From NCBI RefSeq assembly GCF_002591915.1, contig NZ_NIHB01000002.1, forward strand, positions 62,001-126,000: a stretch of 64,000 nucleotides of DNA. Direction: 5' to 3'. Below are positions 9,211-18,988 of this stretch, piece after piece; positions within the stretch are counted from its first letter, which is position 1; each line of letters opens with the position of its first letter. Below the pieces are notes generated by a model. It saw only the letters and a program-made list of their open reading frames with translations, was not told the DNA's origin and made no database searches. The translations under genes and the position numbers were made by a program. The stretch comes from Marinicella litoralis (lineage in GTDB: Bacteria > Pseudomonadota > Gammaproteobacteria > Xanthomonadales > Marinicellaceae).

Positions 9211-9669
9211 TTAAGCTTCTTCAGCCTCAGCAACAACAGTCAATGTCAAATCAGCTTCTACATCAGCGTGGAATTTCAATTTAACTGGGAATTCACCCAC
9301 TTCTTTGAAAGCACCTTCTGATTGAACCACTTCACTGGTATCAACTGGGTAACCACTTTCTGTTAATTTGTCAGCAATCTCACGAGGACCAACAGAACCG
9401 TACAAATGTCCTTCTGGACTTGCATTGGCAGAAATGGTTATGTTCAAACCATTGATTGACTCTGCTCGTGCTTCAGCAGCAGCAACAGACTCTTTGGCTT
9501 TAGCCATCAACTCAGATTTTTGTGATTCAAACGCTTTGATGTTCTCTTCAGTGGCTCTAGAAGCCTTTTGCTGAGGAATCAAATAGTTTCGAGCAAAGCC
9601 GTTTTTAACATTAACGATTTCGCCTAAGTCACCTAAGTTTTGTACTTTGTCTAATAATATAACTTGCAT
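9211..9669 (-). CDS. rplI: 50S ribosomal protein bL9
   Basis: This large-subunit protein binds 23S rRNA near the L1 stalk. The N-terminal L9 signature GxxGxxxxVKxGxxRNYLIPxxxA is complete (residues 13-37), followed by the long charged connecting helix and the C-terminal domain. It has 152 residues against about 149 in E. coli. It has a strong AGGAG ribosome binding site and is the last gene of rpsF-rpsR-rplI, 12 bases after rpsR. No priB lies between rpsF and rpsR, unlike E. coli. Confidence 0.98.
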   Translation of the reverse strand: MQVILLDKVQNLGDLGEIVNVKNGFARNYLIPQQKASRATEENIKAFESQKSELMAKAKESVAAAEARAESINGLNITISANASPEGHLYGSVGPREIADKLTESGYPVDTSEVVQSEGAFKEVGEFPVKLKFHADVEADLTLTVVAEAEEA

Positions 9670-9681
9670 GATGATCTCCTG

Positions 9682-9936
9682 TTATTTGCCGTGTTGGTCA
9701 CAGTAAGGAACTAAAGCCAAGTAACGAGCACGTTTAACCGCTGTTGACAATTGTCTTTGGTATTTTGCTTTTGTTCCAGTGATACGACTAGGAATGATTT
9801 TGCCTGTTTCAGTTAAAAACTGCTTTAGCATGTCTAAATCTTTGTAATCAACTTCTACGATACCAGCAGCTGTAAATTTACAGTTGCGGCTGATGATTCT
9901 TTGCGCTGGGCGTCTTCTTCTTTGTGGTTTTGCCAT
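9682..9936 (-). CDS. rpsR: 30S ribosomal protein bS18
   Basis: This 84-residue basic protein binds the 30S platform as a heterodimer with bS6. The arginine-rich N-terminus and the conserved core [18 protein letters not shown] and [13 protein letters not shown] are present. It lies directly downstream of rpsF with a five-base gap, as expected for a co-translated S6:S18 pair. Confidence 0.98.
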   Translation of the reverse strand: MAKPQRRRRPAQRIISRNCKFTAAGIVEVDYKDLDMLKQFLTETGKIIPSRITGTKAKYQRQLSTAVKRARYLALVPYCDQHGK

Positions 9937-9941
9937 GGTAT

Positions 9942-10409
9942 TTACTCCTCTGTTGCTGTTTCAGCAGCTGTTTCTTCTTTGACAGTTTCTTCAGCAGAGC
10001 TTTCGACTTTAGCGGCTTCTTCTTTGGCCGCAGTTTCTTTCTCTTCAACTGCTTTCACTTGTTCTTCAGTCACTTTTTTGGCTTTTTCATCTTCGTCTTT
10101 CTTCAAAGGTGAAGCGGCAGTGTCAGCTGCTTTTCTGGCCAATACCATGTGTCTTAAGATCGCATCATTGAAACGAAAGGCATCAACCATCTCGTCCAAG
10201 GCTTCTTGACCACATTCAATGTTTAACAAGTAATAATGGGCTTTGTGTAAACGTTCAATTGAATAAGCCAATTGACGACGGCCCCAATCTTCAGAACGGT
10301 GAACCACGCCACCACTTTTAGTTACCATGCCACTGTATCTTTCGATCATGGCAGGTAATTGTTCGCTTTGGTCCGGATGAACCAACATGACAATTTCATA
10401 ATGTCTCAT
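9942..10409 (-). CDS. rpsF: 30S ribosomal protein bS6 with an acidic C-terminal tail
   Basis: This is the first gene of the operon. The true start is the ATG at 10409 ([14 protein letters not shown]), with AGGAG eight bases upstream; the frame stays open further upstream but that part is leader. Residues 1 to about 100 are canonical bS6 ([27 protein letters not shown]). The last ~50 residues are rich in Glu, Ala and Lys, and make the protein about 155 residues against about 131 in E. coli. In E. coli the bS6 tail is glutamylated by RimK; whether that applies here is unknown, and no rimK is present in the window. Confidence 0.97.
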   Translation of the reverse strand: MRHYEIVMLVHPDQSEQLPAMIERYSGMVTKSGGVVHRSEDWGRRQLAYSIERLHKAHYYLLNIECGQEALDEMVDAFRFNDAILRHMVLARKAADTAASPLKKDEDEKAKKVTEEQVKAVEEKETAAKEEAAKVESSAEETVKEETAAETATEE

Positions 10410-10496
10410 GAAAAACTCCTTACGGTTTAAAAAAATGCCACCTGTCACTTTCAAGGTCAACCCCAAAAGCCCAGTGCAGCAAGGAAAAGTTCGCGG

Positions 10497-10525
10497 ATTT
10501 TAACGGTTTGACAAGCTGATTGCAA
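10497..10525 (-). promoter_or_regulatory. sigma-70 promoter of rpsF-rpsR-rplI with an ~80-nt leader
   Basis: On the minus strand TTGCAA (10525-10520) and TAAAAT (10502-10497) are 17 bases apart. Initiation near 10490 gives a leader of about 80 bases before the rpsF ATG. S6:S18-binding rpsF leaders are known in many bacteria. A CCG lies just before the Shine-Dalgarno here, but I could not fold the leader with confidence. Confidence 0.6.
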
Positions 10526-10760
10526 TGGTAAAATGAAAAGAATACATCATCACCTTGGTACAGTGAATGCAGGTTGTAATCATTGACATGCTGCAAATCA
10601 TGTCGCTACAAGCCATGCTCATTATTGAATCATTCCATGGAGCACTCATCAGATACTTGCAATGTCACTGCCAAGCTGCAACAGCATACGTTTAAGTTCA
10701 ACCTGTCACCTCATTATAAATGTAACAAATCAATCATTCATTTATCACCTGTATTTATTA
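10526..10760. other. intergenic stretch without a recognised gene
   Basis: Between the rpsF promoter and the subtilase promoter I see no convincing gene. A 66-codon plus-strand frame (10583-10783) has no ribosome binding site, is rich in Cys, His and Ser, and runs into the downstream promoter, so I do not call it. A plus-strand TTGACA/TAAAAT pair at 10508-10534 has a 15-base spacer and is probably chance. Confidence 0.5.
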
Positions 10761-10789
10761 TTGCAATATATTTTACATTTTGATATAAC
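10761..10789 (+). promoter_or_regulatory. sigma-70 promoter of the secreted subtilase, with a long leader
   Basis: TTGCAA (10761-10766) and TATAAC (10784-10789) are 17 bases apart. Transcription from about 10796 gives a leader of about 137 bases before the ATG at 10933. Near the leader's end an AT-only stem CTTAAT/ATTAAG (10887-10903) is followed by CATTTTTAT. It looks like a weak terminator or attenuator but is too weak to call. Confidence 0.6.
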
Positions 10790-10932
10790 AATATCGCCCT
10801 ACCTCTGGTGGGAAGCTGCCTATTTATGACTTGCACCTTGAATTAGGTATGACCAATAAAAGCAGCCACATTAAAAAAATTACTGACTTAATCTTAAATT
10901 AAGCATTTTTATAAACAAATAGAGGAAGCATT

Positions 10933-12060
10933 ATGAATAAATCAATATTGATGTCGGCCATCGGCATAGCAATCACAGGTCAAGTCTCTGCTCAAGAACT
11001 TCAGCCTTTTGGCACCAGCAGTGAACTGAACAATGTACACAACCGTTGTATCATAGCGTTTAACAACCAAACCCGTTCGTCCGACGTACAGGGCTTGGCC
11101 AACAGCATGGCTGCGCGCAGTAATGCTACATTAAAACACGTTTATTCAAAATCAATCAAAGGCATGACGATCAACATGCCATGTGACGCCGCCAAGAAAG
11201 CCTTCGCCAATGAGGGTTCCATCAAATCATTCACCCCAGACAGCGTGATTTCTATTTCTCGTGGCAAACCAGGTGGTGGTGGCGGTGGCGGTGCCTCTCA
11301 GCAAGCCTCATACGGCACAGCACGAGTGGGCGGACCTTTAGACGGCACTGGTTACACTGCTTGGGTCATCGATTCTGGTGTTGACTTAGACCATCCAGAT
11401 TTGAATGTTGACGCCAGTCGTGGTTTTACTGCAATTAACAATGGAGGGATGAATGACTCCAATGGTCACGGCACACATGTGGCTGGTACCATTGGTGCCA
11501 TAGATAACACCATAGGTGCCTTAGGAGTTGCCCCTAACACAACAATCGTACCAGTACGCGTATTGGATCGCCGAGGTTCTGGATCAACTTCTGGTGTCAT
11601 TGCAGGTGTTGAACATGTGGCGGCCAATGCCAGTGCTGGTGACTGTGCCAACATGAGCTTAGGTGGTGGTGTTAGCCAAGTCTTAGACGATGCCGTTAAA
11701 GCGGCGGCAAGTCAATCAGGTGCATTCTTTGTATTGGCGGCAGGTAATGATGGTGATGATGCCAACAACCATTCACCAGCCAGAGCCAATGGCAATCGTG
11801 TTTACACCATTTCAGCCATTGATTCTAATGACAACATGCCTTCATGGTCAAACTATGGCAACCCTCCTGTTGATTATGCAGCGCCTGGAGTCGGCATTTT
11901 CTCATTGTGGAAAAGTGGCGGAACCAACACCATATCTGGTACCTCAATGGCAGCGCCTCATGCTTGTGCCGTAATTATGTTAAATAATGGCAACCCAGGT
12001 ACAGATGGTACTGCTGGCAATGATCCTGATGGAAACCCAGACAGAATCATCAGCTTATAA
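10933..12060 (+). CDS. secreted S8 family serine peptidase (proteinase K-like subtilase)
   Basis: This 375-residue exported endopeptidase has a Sec signal peptide (residues 1 to about 21, ending GQVSA) and an I9-like propeptide region to about residue 112. A Gly-rich linker (GKPGGGGGGGAS) then leads into the catalytic domain. The triad is Asp147 (VIDSGVDLDHPDL), His179 (NGHGTHVAGT) and Ser338 (SGTSMAAPH). The protein stops soon after the catalytic domain with no P-domain or PPC domain. The start has a strong GAGGAAG ribosome binding site. It is monocistronic, with its own promoter and terminator. It probably processes extracellular protein for nutrition; the target is unknown. Confidence 0.93.
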   Translation: MNKSILMSAIGIAITGQVSAQELQPFGTSSELNNVHNRCIIAFNNQTRSSDVQGLANSMAARSNATLKHVYSKSIKGMTINMPCDAAKKAFANEGSIKSFTPDSVISISRGKPGGGGGGGASQQASYGTARVGGPLDGTGYTAWVIDSGVDLDHPDLNVDASRGFTAINNGGMNDSNGHGTHVAGTIGAIDNTIGALGVAPNTTIVPVRVLDRRGSGSTSGVIAGVEHVAANASAGDCANMSLGGGVSQVLDDAVKAAASQSGAFFVLAAGNDGDDANNHSPARANGNRVYTISAIDSNDNMPSWSNYGNPPVDYAAPGVGIFSLWKSGGTNTISGTSMAAPHACAVIMLNNGNPGTDGTAGNDPDGNPDRIISL

Positions 12061-12082
12061 GCAGATAACATTATCTGAGTAC

Positions 12083-12113
12083 AAAGGCATCCTTTATCGG
12101 GATGCCTTTTTTT
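12083..12113 (+). terminator. terminator shared by two convergent genes, overlapping the 3' end of a CDS
   Basis: An AAAGGCATCC stem pairing with GGGATGCCTTT is followed by seven T residues on the plus strand, 20 bases after the subtilase stop. The left arm and loop contain the stop codon, and the right arm the last codons, of the convergent minus-strand gene that ends at 12094. Confidence 0.85.
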
Positions 12114-14514
12114 GTGCCCTCATTCCCTTGATGATTTCCGATGAATTGTAATTAACATCATTCTTGTATAAGGCCATAAGTGCGACTTGACCCAATTGAG
12201 GCTTATCTAAACTGTGGGTTTCGCTGTTCGATGACACTTGTAAAAGATTTTCATGAGTGGCCAGCTGTGAATTGAGTAATTTCCTGACATTATAAACTCC
12301 TATTTCCCGCAAAGTGGCTCTGAATAATTGGTTGCCACTTCTGCTTTCCAACCATGACTGGTCTGCATTCACTGAGCCATTTTTCTTATATAAAAAGACC
12401 AAATCATTGTCTGTCAATTGCCACAAACTGCTGGTACTGAAACTGCTGCTAAAAGTTTTGGCGATCATCAACAAACCCTGGGCAGAAAATCGATATTCTG
12501 GAACCCATTGGACGAACATACCACCACTGTTCAGGTTGTTATCTATCAGCTGATAAAATTCCGGGGTTAATAAGTTTTCAACACCGGCCACCCAAAAGTT
12601 AGAAGGAATTGAAATGATCATGTCATAAACCTCCTCAGATTGATGCAGGTGTTTGATCACATCACTGTGAATCATATTGATTTTGGGGTTTTGACTGCCT
12701 TGATAAGTGAATGGATCAAACCAGTGAAACTGTTTAATGACTGCAGCATTAATTTCACTGACATCAACCACTTCAACCAATTCTTGATGAGCCAATATGC
12801 CGGCAGTCACTCCTGTACCTAAGCCAACAATAAGTACCTTTTTGGGAGACTCAGTCAACAAATAAGGAAATAAACCCAATAGTCCGTTACCAGCCAAGTC
12901 CGACATGGCAGTGTCACTGTTGGAGCGGCCATTGATGGCAATCATTCGTTGACCAGACTGTTCACTTTGAAAAACATCAACCCGACCCTCGGGTTGCATG
13001 TCCGAAGCAATGATCTGATCATGGCCAAACCATTGCCACAACCATTCGTGGGCAGCTGCAGCACTGTTCAAATCAGTCAACTGCTTTTCAGTGGATTGAA
13101 AATAAAACCCCAATGCCAATCGTTGTTCTAACTCTTTAACTGGAAACAGATAAACCCCTACAAGCAACAAAGGCAACGCCGATTTAACCCAGATATATTG
13201 TTTTCGGGTCTTGATGATGGCCTGATTGGCAGCAAAAACCATCAACAGCAATACACAAAGAAAACTTAAAAATATTTGTTCAAAGTTAAAATATTGGAAC
13301 ATCCAATAGCCACCAACCAAGCCACCGACTACTGTTGCCAAGGTAGCCACTGCATACAAGTCACCCGTGGTTTTACCTAAAGCTGTATCGGTGTTTTTAA
13401 AGAAATGAAAAGCCCAGGGCAACAACATACTGGCGGTGACCACTGGGATAGCAATCACAACAAAAAACAGCACAAAACGAGCAACAAACAAATAAATGGG
13501 TGCATCGGTAGCCGTCAAAACAAATTGTTTCAGCCTCATGTCAGTATATGGCCATTCAGGTAAGGTGTAATAAATGACAATCCAAGCAAGCAACATCACG
13601 ATTGGAACAACGACAAATAATCGTGCCGCTGAAGGCAGCCACTTTCCGGCTAAATAAGCGCCGATACCAACCGCAGCAATGAAGGCACCGACCACGGTAG
13701 GGTAAGCCAGGTGTGACCCTTCCGTTACCATGGAAAACAAACGAATAAAATACGTTTCCAGAGCAATCAGCAAGAAACCAGAACAAGCAGCCACCAACAG
13801 CACATACCGTTTATCGACTGCGGATTGTGGGTTGAACCCCACTGTCGATTCTGTTTGCACTTCATTTTCAATGGTTTCACGGCTATTTCTAAAATGCCGA
13901 GACAATTGTGGACTAAAAATCAATACCAAGACACCAACAGAAACATTCAATGCCCCTAATAGATAGGAGCTCAAAGCCAGTCCCAGGTGTTCAATCAGGA
14001 AGAATCCAGCCAATAACGTACCCAGAAAAGCGCCAATGGTATTGATGGCATAAATTCTGGCATGGGTCAAACTCGCTGATTGAAACCCCTGACTCAAACC
14101 TTGGGTTAAGAAAGGTAGCGTCACACCCATCAATACAGCAGGCGGTCCAATCAATAAAACGGTAATCAATAAATCCATCCAAAACACAGGTAAAAGCTGA
14201 AAAGACAATAAACTTGAAGCCAATTTAAACAGCAACGGAAACATCATGGCCCATAGCCCTATGATGATTTCAACCCAGCCATAACACAGCAGTTCTTTGT
14301 GTTTTGCCCGACGAGACAGCGCTCCTGCAGACCAATAACCCACACTCAAGGCAGTGAGGAAGGTGGTTAATATCAAGACCGAAGCACTGGCATCAGAACC
14401 CACTGAAAATGATAAATATCGCTGCCATATGGTCTGGTAAACCAGTGAACACAAGCCTGTCAATAACACCGCCAGCAGCACCATAAAATGCACTATTTTT
14501 AGATTCAAAACCAC
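12094..14514 (-). CDS. membrane-fused spermidine synthase-like protein
   Basis: This 806-residue protein has an N-terminal multi-span membrane part (about 12 hydrophobic segments, MFS-like, starting GLCSLVYQTIWQRYL) and a C-terminal soluble domain with a SAM/dcSAM-binding Rossmann motif VLIVGLGTGVTAG and the following acidic VVDVSEIN. This is the fused MFS/spermidine synthase architecture. Members are not proven polyamine synthases, and residues needed for putrescine binding are not obvious, so I assign no reaction. The start is a GTG at 14514; an ATG at 14484 is an alternative. The C-terminal codons KASR form part of the shared terminator. Confidence 0.8.
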   Translation of the reverse strand: MVLNLKIVHFMVLLAVLLTGLCSLVYQTIWQRYLSFSVGSDASASVLILTTFLTALSVGYWSAGALSRRAKHKELLCYGWVEIIIGLWAMMFPLLFKLASSLLSFQLLPVFWMDLLITVLLIGPPAVLMGVTLPFLTQGLSQGFQSASLTHARIYAINTIGAFLGTLLAGFFLIEHLGLALSSYLLGALNVSVGVLVLIFSPQLSRHFRNSRETIENEVQTESTVGFNPQSAVDKRYVLLVAACSGFLLIALETYFIRLFSMVTEGSHLAYPTVVGAFIAAVGIGAYLAGKWLPSAARLFVVVPIVMLLAWIVIYYTLPEWPYTDMRLKQFVLTATDAPIYLFVARFVLFFVVIAIPVVTASMLLPWAFHFFKNTDTALGKTTGDLYAVATLATVVGGLVGGYWMFQYFNFEQIFLSFLCVLLLMVFAANQAIIKTRKQYIWVKSALPLLLVGVYLFPVKELEQRLALGFYFQSTEKQLTDLNSAAAAHEWLWQWFGHDQIIASDMQPEGRVDVFQSEQSGQRMIAINGRSNSDTAMSDLAGNGLLGLFPYLLTESPKKVLIVGLGTGVTAGILAHQELVEVVDVSEINAAVIKQFHWFDPFTYQGSQNPKINMIHSDVIKHLHQSEEVYDMIISIPSNFWVAGVENLLTPEFYQLIDNNLNSGGMFVQWVPEYRFSAQGLLMIAKTFSSSFSTSSLWQLTDNDLVFLYKKNGSVNADQSWLESRSGNQLFRATLREIGVYNVRKLLNSQLATHENLLQVSSNSETHSLDKPQLGQVALMALYKNDVNYNSSEIIKGMRAQKKASR

Positions 14515-14759
14515 AACCCATATTGATAAAAGTTGATATTATAAGTCATTCAGTTTTATCTCCGGTATGACCCTAGGAATTAAGGAATGGGTTGGTTGCC
14601 AACTGATGTCAAGCAAGGTGCGCATTGTTTCAAAAAGGATTCGACTTTAGTTGGTTCCTTTGACATTCCCGAAGGATCACTAAGATAAATTTTCATTTTG
14701 ATTCTAAACTGCATTTAAAAGCGTTAAAATGCCTGACCGTTTCAGCCAATCCTTGCTAC

Positions 14760-17700
14760 ATGCTTTTTCCCAAATCATTTGACCTAACCGCAGCGCAAAA
14801 CTGGCAACAACTGAAAGGACTGGCTTTACCGCTGGCCATCAGTGAGTTTCACGAGCGTCACCCTGGATTATTGGTGGTGTTAACCGATTCAGTGCACCAC
14901 AGTCGGGTATTGGAAAGTGAAATCGCTTTGTGTAATGAAGCTGATGACATCAAAGTGTTGCACTTTCCTATCTGGGACACCCTGCCCTATGATGTGTTTT
15001 CACCCAACCCAGACATTGTTTCGGAGCGGATGAAGTTTTTGGCGGAAATCAGCACAGTGAAACAAAACGCAGTGGTGGTGATGCCAGCACAAAACCTGAT
15101 GCAAAAACTGCCAAATAAGGATTTCATTATTGGTCGCAGTCTGAACATCAAAGTGGGTGAACAATTTGATTTGCATCGATGGCGCAGTTTGTTTGAAAAA
15201 AATGGATACATCCATGTCAATGAAGTCAGGGAAGCCGGTGAGTTCGTGGTCAGAGGTGGGGTTTTGGATTTATTCCCTATGGGCGGCTTAGATGCCTTCA
15301 GGATTGAGTTATTTGATGATGAAATTGAAAGCATCCGCATATTTGATACCGACACACAATTAACCATCAAAGAAACCGATGTCATCCAAGTGATGCCGGC
15401 CAATGAATTCCCCTTTGATGATCAAGCCAGAGAATTATTCCTCAGTCGTTTCAGAGAGTGGTTCGATGTTGATACGAGAAAAAATACACTTTATCAAGAC
15501 GTCAGAAAATCAATCAAATTCTCTGGTATTGAGCAATACCTACCGATGTTTCACCCTGAGTTGGCTGATATTTTTGATTATTTGCCCAAAGATGCAGTCT
15601 TCATTCATTGCCAACAAACAGCACCCATATTAAAAACCTGGGAAAAACAAATTCATGCCCGTTATGAAGATCGCCGACACGACATCCAAAGACCCATATT
15701 AGCTCCCAATGACATTTACTTGGCAGCTGATAACACATACAGTGACATTCTGAATTTTCAAAACATTTGGATCAACCAAAAACAATCCAGCAATGACAGC
15801 CGCGTTGAACATGATTTTGAGAGTCAATTACCGCCTCGATTCCAGACAGACAAGCACCCTGATTTGGTGACATTTTGCGACCAACAAAAACACCGTTTAT
15901 TGATCACAGCCGATTCTTTGGGACGACAGGATTTGATATTAAACAAACTCAAATCTGCAAAAAATAAATTCAAAATATTCAATAGCATACAAGAATTTAT
16001 TGACAGTAATTCTGAACGGGGCGTTTGTATTGCAGCGATAGAAAATGGGGTGTTTTTAAAACAACAAAACTTGGTCATTTTAGATGAAGGTTGTTTGTTT
16101 GGACAACGAGTTACCCGCAACCACACAGTCAAAAAATACAAAGCCAATCCTGAAGACATCATCAGCAATTTGACAGACCTTCATCTGGACTCACCCATCG
16201 TGCACATTGACCATGGTGTGGGCCGATACCGCGGCTTAAAAATGATGGACTATGATGGCGAAGCTGAGTATTTAGAAGTTGAATACTTTGGGGGTGACAA
16301 ATTGTTTGTACCGGTTTCATCGTTACATTTGGTGTCCAGGTATTCTGGAGCCAGTGAAGAAAATGCCCCTTGGCATAAACTGGGTTCAGAAGTATGGGCC
16401 AAAGCCAAACAAAAAGCCGCTAAAAAAGTAAAGGATGTGGCGGCTGAATTGCTTTCTTTGTATGCCCAAAGAGAAGCCGCAGGAGGACAAGCCATGCGCC
16501 TGAACCCTGAAGAATACAGCCAATTTTGTGACGGTTTTCCTTTTGATGAAACTGAAGACCAATTGAATGCCATTTCGGCAGTCATTAAAGACATGCAAGC
16601 ACCCACACACATGGACCGGGTGATTTGTGGTGATGTGGGTTTTGGCAAAACTGAAATCGCTTTAAGGGCCGCCTTCATCGCTGCCAATGAGGGAAAACAA
16701 GTTGTGTTATTGATTCCTACCACCCTATTGGCCCAACAACACTACGATAATTTTGTCGATCGTTTTGCGCCATTTCCCATTAAAGTTGAACTGTTGTCTC
16801 GTTTTGTCAGCGGCAAGGACACCAAAAGTATTTTGGCCGCTTGCGAAAATGGCCAGGCTGACATTGTAATTGGAACCCACAAATTGATTCAAAAAGGCAT
16901 CAAATTTAAAAATTTGGGCTTGGTCATCATTGATGAAGAACATCGCTTTGGCGTGAAACAAAAAGACCGTTTGAAACAACTGAAAGCCGATGTTGATTTC
17001 TTAACACTGACAGCAACACCCATTCCAAGGACACTGAACAGCGCACTTTCAGGCTTGCGTGATTTATCCATCATTGCCACTCCACCAAAAGCCAGGTTAA
17101 CCATCAAAACCCAAGTCATAGAATGGCAGAACAGTGTCATCAACGAAGCATGCACCCGTGAGATACAACGAGGCGGTCAGGTTTACTTCCTACATAACGA
17201 AGTACAAACCATTGAACAAATGGCAGAATCCATTCAAAAAATCAATCCCAGTGCTCGAGTCAGGGTAGCACACGGACAAATGAATGAAAAAGAACTGCAA
17301 AGCGTGATGGTTGATTTTTATAAACAACGATTCAACATTCTGGTTTGTACCACCATCATCGAATCAGGCATTGATATTCCCAGCGCCAATACCATCATCA
17401 TCAACCGAGCAGACAAATTAGGTTTGGCACAATTACATCAACTGCGGGGTCGCGTGGGACGATCTCACCACAAAGCCTTTGCATTCATGATCATACCCAG
17501 TTGGAAATCAATCACCAAAGATGCGAAGAAAAGATTGGAAGCCATTGAATCTCTTGAAGATTTAGGGGCTGGATTCACCCTGGCCACACATGACATGGAA
17601 ATCAGAGGCAGTGGTGAATTATTAGGGGAAGAGCAAAGCGGACAAATTCAATCCATTGGTTTCAGCCTTTATTGTGACATGCTCGAGCGTGCAGTAGCGG

Positions 17701-18182
17701 CATTGAAAAATGGTGAAGAAATTGACATTTTGAATGACGAAACCAACCACATTGATATTGAACTGAACATCCCTGCGTTGATTCCTGATGAATATATATT
17801 CGATGTTTATACCAGATTGACGTTCTATAAGCGCATGAACAATGCCAAAACCCCAGAAGCCTTGGATGAAATAAAAGTTGAGTTGATTGACCGATTTGGC
17901 CCCATGCCAGACCAAGCACAAAACCTGTTTTATGTTTTGAAATTCAAACAAAAAGCCCAGAAACTAAATATCAAATCAATGGTAATGAATGAAGAATATG
18001 CTGACATTAAGTTTGCCAAGCAAAGTGATGAGTTGTTCACTAAACTGATTCAACTGTTACAAAAACAACCAGAAAGCTTCAATCCTTTACCGCAAAATGG
18101 ATTGAGATACACGGGTGATTTTCTACTGGCAGAACAACGGATTGATGCAATTCATCATTTATTTGATATACTCCAATCATGA
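14760..18182 (+). CDS. mfd: transcription-repair coupling factor Mfd
   Basis: This 1140-residue ATP-dependent translocase removes stalled RNA polymerase and recruits UvrA. In order: UvrB-like N-terminal domains (residues 1 to about 350), the RNA polymerase interaction domain (VHIDHGVGRYRG, then FGGDKLFVPVSSL near 510), and RecG-like helicase motors with Walker A GDVGFGKTE near 625, DEEHRFG near 727 and QLRGRVGRSHH near 900. The D7 autoinhibitory domain follows. The length matches E. coli (1148). The ATG has no good ribosome binding site. The stop overlaps the next ATG (ATGA), indicating coupling to the csiV-like gene. Confidence 0.97.
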   Translation: MLFPKSFDLTAAQNWQQLKGLALPLAISEFHERHPGLLVVLTDSVHHSRVLESEIALCNEADDIKVLHFPIWDTLPYDVFSPNPDIVSERMKFLAEISTVKQNAVVVMPAQNLMQKLPNKDFIIGRSLNIKVGEQFDLHRWRSLFEKNGYIHVNEVREAGEFVVRGGVLDLFPMGGLDAFRIELFDDEIESIRIFDTDTQLTIKETDVIQVMPANEFPFDDQARELFLSRFREWFDVDTRKNTLYQDVRKSIKFSGIEQYLPMFHPELADIFDYLPKDAVFIHCQQTAPILKTWEKQIHARYEDRRHDIQRPILAPNDIYLAADNTYSDILNFQNIWINQKQSSNDSRVEHDFESQLPPRFQTDKHPDLVTFCDQQKHRLLITADSLGRQDLILNKLKSAKNKFKIFNSIQEFIDSNSERGVCIAAIENGVFLKQQNLVILDEGCLFGQRVTRNHTVKKYKANPEDIISNLTDLHLDSPIVHIDHGVGRYRGLKMMDYDGEAEYLEVEYFGGDKLFVPVSSLHLVSRYSGASEENAPWHKLGSEVWAKAKQKAAKKVKDVAAELLSLYAQREAAGGQAMRLNPEEYSQFCDGFPFDETEDQLNAISAVIKDMQAPTHMDRVICGDVGFGKTEIALRAAFIAANEGKQVVLLIPTTLLAQQHYDNFVDRFAPFPIKVELLSRFVSGKDTKSILAACENGQADIVIGTHKLIQKGIKFKNLGLVIIDEEHRFGVKQKDRLKQLKADVDFLTLTATPIPRTLNSALSGLRDLSIIATPPKARLTIKTQVIEWQNSVINEACTREIQRGGQVYFLHNEVQTIEQMAESIQKINPSARVRVAHGQMNEKELQSVMVDFYKQRFNILVCTTIIESGIDIPSANTIIINRADKLGLAQLHQLRGRVGRSHHKAFAFMIIPSWKSITKDAKKRLEAIESLEDLGAGFTLATHDMEIRGSGELLGEEQSGQIQSIGFSLYCDMLERAVAALKNGEEIDILNDETNHIDIELNIPALIPDEYIFDVYTRLTFYKRMNNAKTPEALDEIKVELIDRFGPMPDQAQNLFYVLKFKQKAQKLNIKSMVMNEEYADIKFAKQSDELFTKLIQLLQKQPESFNPLPQNGLRYTGDFLLAEQRIDAIHHLFDILQS

Positions 18183-18988
18183 AAAAAATCTTAGTCTCAC
18201 TTATATGTGTATTCAGTGGGGTAGATGCCCAAGAGTACATACAGCTAACTGATCAAAATCAAGCCTATGATGTTGAAGTCATTGTCTTTGCCAGAAATTT
18301 AAGCCAACCCAATGCAAATACCATCAAACCACAAATCACCGATCTTGATGTAGTAACCAAAGACTTGTATAAAAACTCATCTGACCTGCCCTTATTTATA
18401 TCTACAGCGACAGAAGAGCCCACCGTTAACAATGAAAACGTTGATGAAAATTGGCAAGTGCCATTGAATGACAACGCCATAAAAATGGAGGCATTGGTTT
18501 GGTTATACATTTCACAAAATATGTCACACCCTGTTATTGAGCGGTTAAAAAACAACCCAATCATCACTCCCCTGTTTCATCAAAAGTGGCGCCAACCGGC
18601 CACTGACTTTTTATCCCCTGTTTTTGTTGCAGTGAGTAACATCAAAACAAAACCTGCTACAAGCACTGATGCGATTCAAGTGCCTCAACGGCCCAGCACG
18701 CAAGCTATTGGAGATTATGAGCCCAGAAACTCATTGAATGTTGAAACAGTGGTTCATCCTGACTTTTCATTCGAGGGTGTGGTGTCATTTTCGAAACAAA
18801 GGTACACTCATTTTCAAGCCAAAATCAATTACTATAGATTGGATGAAGAAGGCCAGCAATTGATTTACAGCATCAATCAAAAAACCAGGGTTGAACTGGG
18901 ACACTGGCAATACTTTGATCACCAGCAATTTGGTGTATTGGCTAAAGTAACCCCCGTAGAAAATGTAAAAAATGAGGTTTCGCAATGA
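18179..18988 (+). CDS. csiV: CsiV-family exported protein
   Basis: This 269-residue exported protein has a short Sec signal (residues 1 to about 17, ending GVDAQ) and the family-typical opening YDVEVIVFARN. CsiV proteins are periplasmic factors tied to peptidoglycan and cell shape in Vibrio, and a csiV-like gene next to mfd is a conserved gammaproteobacterial arrangement. Position therefore supports the family call as much as sequence does. The middle is low in recognisable motifs. It overlaps mfd and the YceI gene by four bases on each side, giving a coupled three-gene unit. Confidence 0.7.
   Translation: MKKILVSLICVFSGVDAQEYIQLTDQNQAYDVEVIVFARNLSQPNANTIKPQITDLDVVTKDLYKNSSDLPLFISTATEEPTVNNENVDENWQVPLNDNAIKMEALVWLYISQNMSHPVIERLKNNPIITPLFHQKWRQPATDFLSPVFVAVSNIKTKPATSTDAIQVPQRPSTQAIGDYEPRNSLNVETVVHPDFSFEGVVSFSKQRYTHFQAKINYYRLDEEGQQLIYSINQKTRVELGHWQYFDHQQFGVLAKVTPVENVKNEVSQ

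Noticed and set aside
9924-10209. Plus-strand frames antisense to the rpsF tail
   Set aside because: They arise from the Glu/Ala/Lys-rich tail read in antisense, giving Phe/Ser-rich nonsense.
10508-10534. Plus-strand TTGACA/TAAAAT pair
   Set aside because: The spacer is only 15 bases and the site overlaps the better-spaced minus-strand rpsF promoter; the subtilase has a better promoter at 10761.
10583-10783. 66-codon plus-strand frame upstream of the subtilase
   Set aside because: It has no ribosome binding site and a biased Cys/His/Ser composition, and it runs over the strong promoter at 10761-10789.
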